Positions 62,503 through 64,000 of a stretch of DNA of 64,000 nt are shown piece after piece; within the stretch, counting starts at the first letter, position 1, and each line of letters starts with the position of its first letter. Both the position numbers and the translations under genes were made by a program. The notes under the pieces were generated by a model. It was not told the DNA's origin and did not search any database. It worked only from the letters and a program-made list of their open reading frames with translations. The stretch covers positions 1 to 64,000 of the forward strand of contig CAYVKM010000008.1 in assembly GCA_964452045.1 (NCBI GenBank). Direction: 5' to 3'. Source of the stretch: CAYVKM01 sp964452045 (GTDB lineage Bacteria; Calditrichota; Calditrichia; RBG-13-44-9).

Positions 62503-63012
62503 CTATTCCAGCCGTAACAATTTAATGATAGTCGGATATTTTTTTGCACCTTCATCTAGGATATCATTATGAGAATAGATATTTAAGACGACTATGCTGA
62601 GTGTGTCATTATTAAATGACCAGCGGTAGGTGGCTTTCCCGCCGATAAATTCTGGCGTTTTGGCAACCAGAGGAACAGTGGTCAGAATCGAATCGGAAAA
62701 AATATAGCTACCGGAATTCACAATAATCGAGTTAAACTGATCCACCTTTTCCTGATCGGTGGGCTGCCAGATCTGTTTATTGTCCGGAAGTTTTACCGTG
62801 CGTGGCATCCATACCATGCTGTAATAATCCCCGGTGAAGATAAATAAACCAGGTTGAGGATTACTGTTGGTAAATTTGCCCTGCGGCAGTACCGTTTGAA
62901 TGGTTACAACTTTCCATACCCCCTCAATCGGTTTGGGTACGGACTGCACAGTTTTTTGGCAAGAGAATAAAACTAAAAGTAATGGGATAAAAATTTCTGG
63001 GATCGATTTCAT
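62503..63012 (-). CDS. lipocalin-like-domain lipoprotein
   Basis: 169 residues. Lipobox LLVLFSC (Cys at about residue 18). The rest resembles the lipocalin-like domain of uncharacterised exported proteins: IEGVWKVVTIQTVLPQGKFT, LFIFTGDYYSMVWMPRTVKL and ATYRWSFNNDTLSIVVLNIY. These proteins form short beta-barrels of unknown ligand. AAGGAG lies before the ATG. Convergent with the efflux operon terminator. Confidence 0.72.
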   Translation of the reverse strand: MKSIPEIFIPLLLVLFSCQKTVQSVPKPIEGVWKVVTIQTVLPQGKFTNSNPQPGLFIFTGDYYSMVWMPRTVKLPDNKQIWQPTDQEKVDQFNSIIVNSGSYIFSDSILTTVPLVAKTPEFIGGKATYRWSFNNDTLSIVVLNIYSHNDILDEGAKKYPTIIKLLRLE

Positions 63013-63136
63013 AAGAATCTCCTTGGTAATTTTTAATAGTTCTCATTTACGAAGATTTATGTAAAAATTTGCAGAAAAATTTTGATTTTGTTTTTCAGTG
63101 TGGAAACACTTAAAAGCGGGAAAATAATTGAAACCT

Positions 63137-64000
63137 TTAAATATGCAATTCCACCACATCACCATCATGCAAAACATGATCTCTTCCCACCAGCTGACCA
63201 TCATAGACTTCGCTTCCCCAGACCCGGGCTGACTTCAGGTTCTCTAAAAAATCCTTATGCACTTGTCCGGCAAATTCTTCAATCGTGCCCCCTTTCTTCA
63301 ATACAAATGGAGCGCTGCGATCCACTTCCTTTCCCGGCGGTTTGGAATAAACCCGAATAATTTCCAGCATTTTAAATACCTTTTCTTTGAACAACTCCAT
63401 ATTTCTTCCGGTCTTGGCCGAGATACTGATCAACGGACAGTCTTCCTCCATCAGTTCACGAAACAGCTGGAAATCCTCATCAAAATTCGGATCATCATTT
63501 TTATTCACCACCAGCAGTATAGGGAGGGCACGAAATGTTTCTTCTGTGGATTCTTGGGTTCAACATTGTATCCGGTTTTCGCTAAGAATGGCTATTCCTT
63601 CTTTCATTTGGTGGATGGGATCGGCCTGCAGATCGGCAATCATCAGAATCAGATCGCACCCGCGGATCAGATCGAATAACTCCGCTTCAACATGCTCCCG
63701 GTTGAGCGGCGGGGTATCAATGAGCTGGATCTGGATGTTTTCGTAGACCATCATACCGGGCGTGGGTGTCCAGGAGGTAAAAGGATACTCCGAGACCTTT
63801 GGTGTGGCATGGGTCAGCACATCTACCAGGGAAGATTTACCCACATTGGGCAGACCAACTACCGCCACTCGTCCTGCACCCTCCCGCTCGATATGAAAAC
63901 TCGATTCGTGCCGGCCGGTTTTCCTGCTCACCTCAGCGGCGTCCTTCAGTTTGGAGAGGCGTCGACGCAAATCCGCTCTTAGTTTATCCGTTCCTTTGTG
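63137..64000 (-). pseudogene. TGS-domain (DRG/Obg-like) GTPase interrupted by TGA, start beyond the window
   Basis: Leftward frame entering from beyond base 64000. The G domain is clear: VAVVGLPNVGKSSLVDVL (G1), a G2/switch stretch, IQLIDTPPL (G3), then after the break VVNKNDDP (G4) and SAKTG (G5). A TGS domain follows and ends HVLHDGDVVELHI. A TGA at 63560-63562 (after ENRIQC) interrupts the frame, which continues without shift (TQESTEETFRALPILLVVNK). These proteins bind ribosomes or regulate translation. The break lies between G3 and G4, so either half alone should be inactive. Confidence 0.8.

Noticed and set aside
19125..64000. Reassignment of TGA to tryptophan in this genome
   Set aside because: Intact genes use TGG for Trp, and several close with TGA at tight ATGA overlaps (DUF134, ECF sigma). 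The interrupted codons would need different amino acids.

Overview
This 64 kb window is bacterial chromosome at moderate GC. It probably comes from a member of the Fibrobacterota-Chlorobiota-Bacteroidota (FCB) assemblage, perhaps near Calditrichota, KSB1 or Marinimicrobia. The case rests on three things: two secreted proteins ending in the 'NYPNPFNP' C-terminal sorting domain (32082-33512 and 50025-51137), many lipoproteins and outer-membrane beta-barrels, and ECF sigma-factor operons. No rRNA, tRNA or CRISPR was recognised, so the placement is an inference.

Layout. 1-3.3 kb: the tail of a SlyD-like FKBP, a DUF134 regulator/NifX-like pair read leftwards from a perfect 20-bp palindrome, a KH-domain RNA-binding protein and tiny ORFs. 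3.3-7.8 kb: a leftward operon of ECF sigma, zinc-finger anti-sigma and two exported HEAT-repeat proteins, with an ECF-type promoter. 8-16.5 kb: lipocalin, TPR lipoprotein, a TldE/TldD pair whose TldD has a Tat signal, an IsdG-like monooxygenase, and a cystathionine beta-synthase-like/gamma-lyase-like pair for sulfur amino-acid interconversion. 16.6-31.9 kb: STAS protein and 7TM-SpoIIE phosphatase with a broken paralogue behind it, exported methyltransferase, two M16 peptidase-family proteins, membrane-anchored sulfite-oxidase-like enzyme, DUF4382 and CHRD lipoproteins, MsrA-MsrB fusion, DEAD-box helicase and a zinc-finger-SpoIIE phosphatase. 32-42 kb: beta-helix secreted protein, second ECF sigma, SPW protein, MFS exporter, Fe-S protein, AsmA-like protein, an interspersed repeat cluster and a DUF1684 lipoprotein.

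42-50 kb is the plastic part. It holds two broken copies of a REP-associated tyrosine transposase (RAYT), REP-like palindromes, an A+T-rich membrane-TPR gene, an outer-membrane barrel gene cut by a stop codon, and an integron-type attC-like site among short accessory genes. One RAYT copy is split by a 286-bp element that carries a GIY-YIG nuclease between 13-bp perfect inverted repeats. Removing the element computationally restores a seamless 209-codon transposase. This is the most striking feature of the window.

50-64 kb returns to ordinary content: a sorting-domain protein, two exported alpha/beta hydrolases, TrmO, a PiT phosphate transporter with its DUF47 partner, a TetR-TolC-adaptor-RND efflux operon with a palindromic operator, a lipocalin-like lipoprotein, and a TGS-type GTPase interrupted by an in-frame TGA. 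Several genes shorter than 60 codons were found by eye, among them two related single-pass membrane peptides about 22 kb apart that share the ending RLKxxIRKYY.
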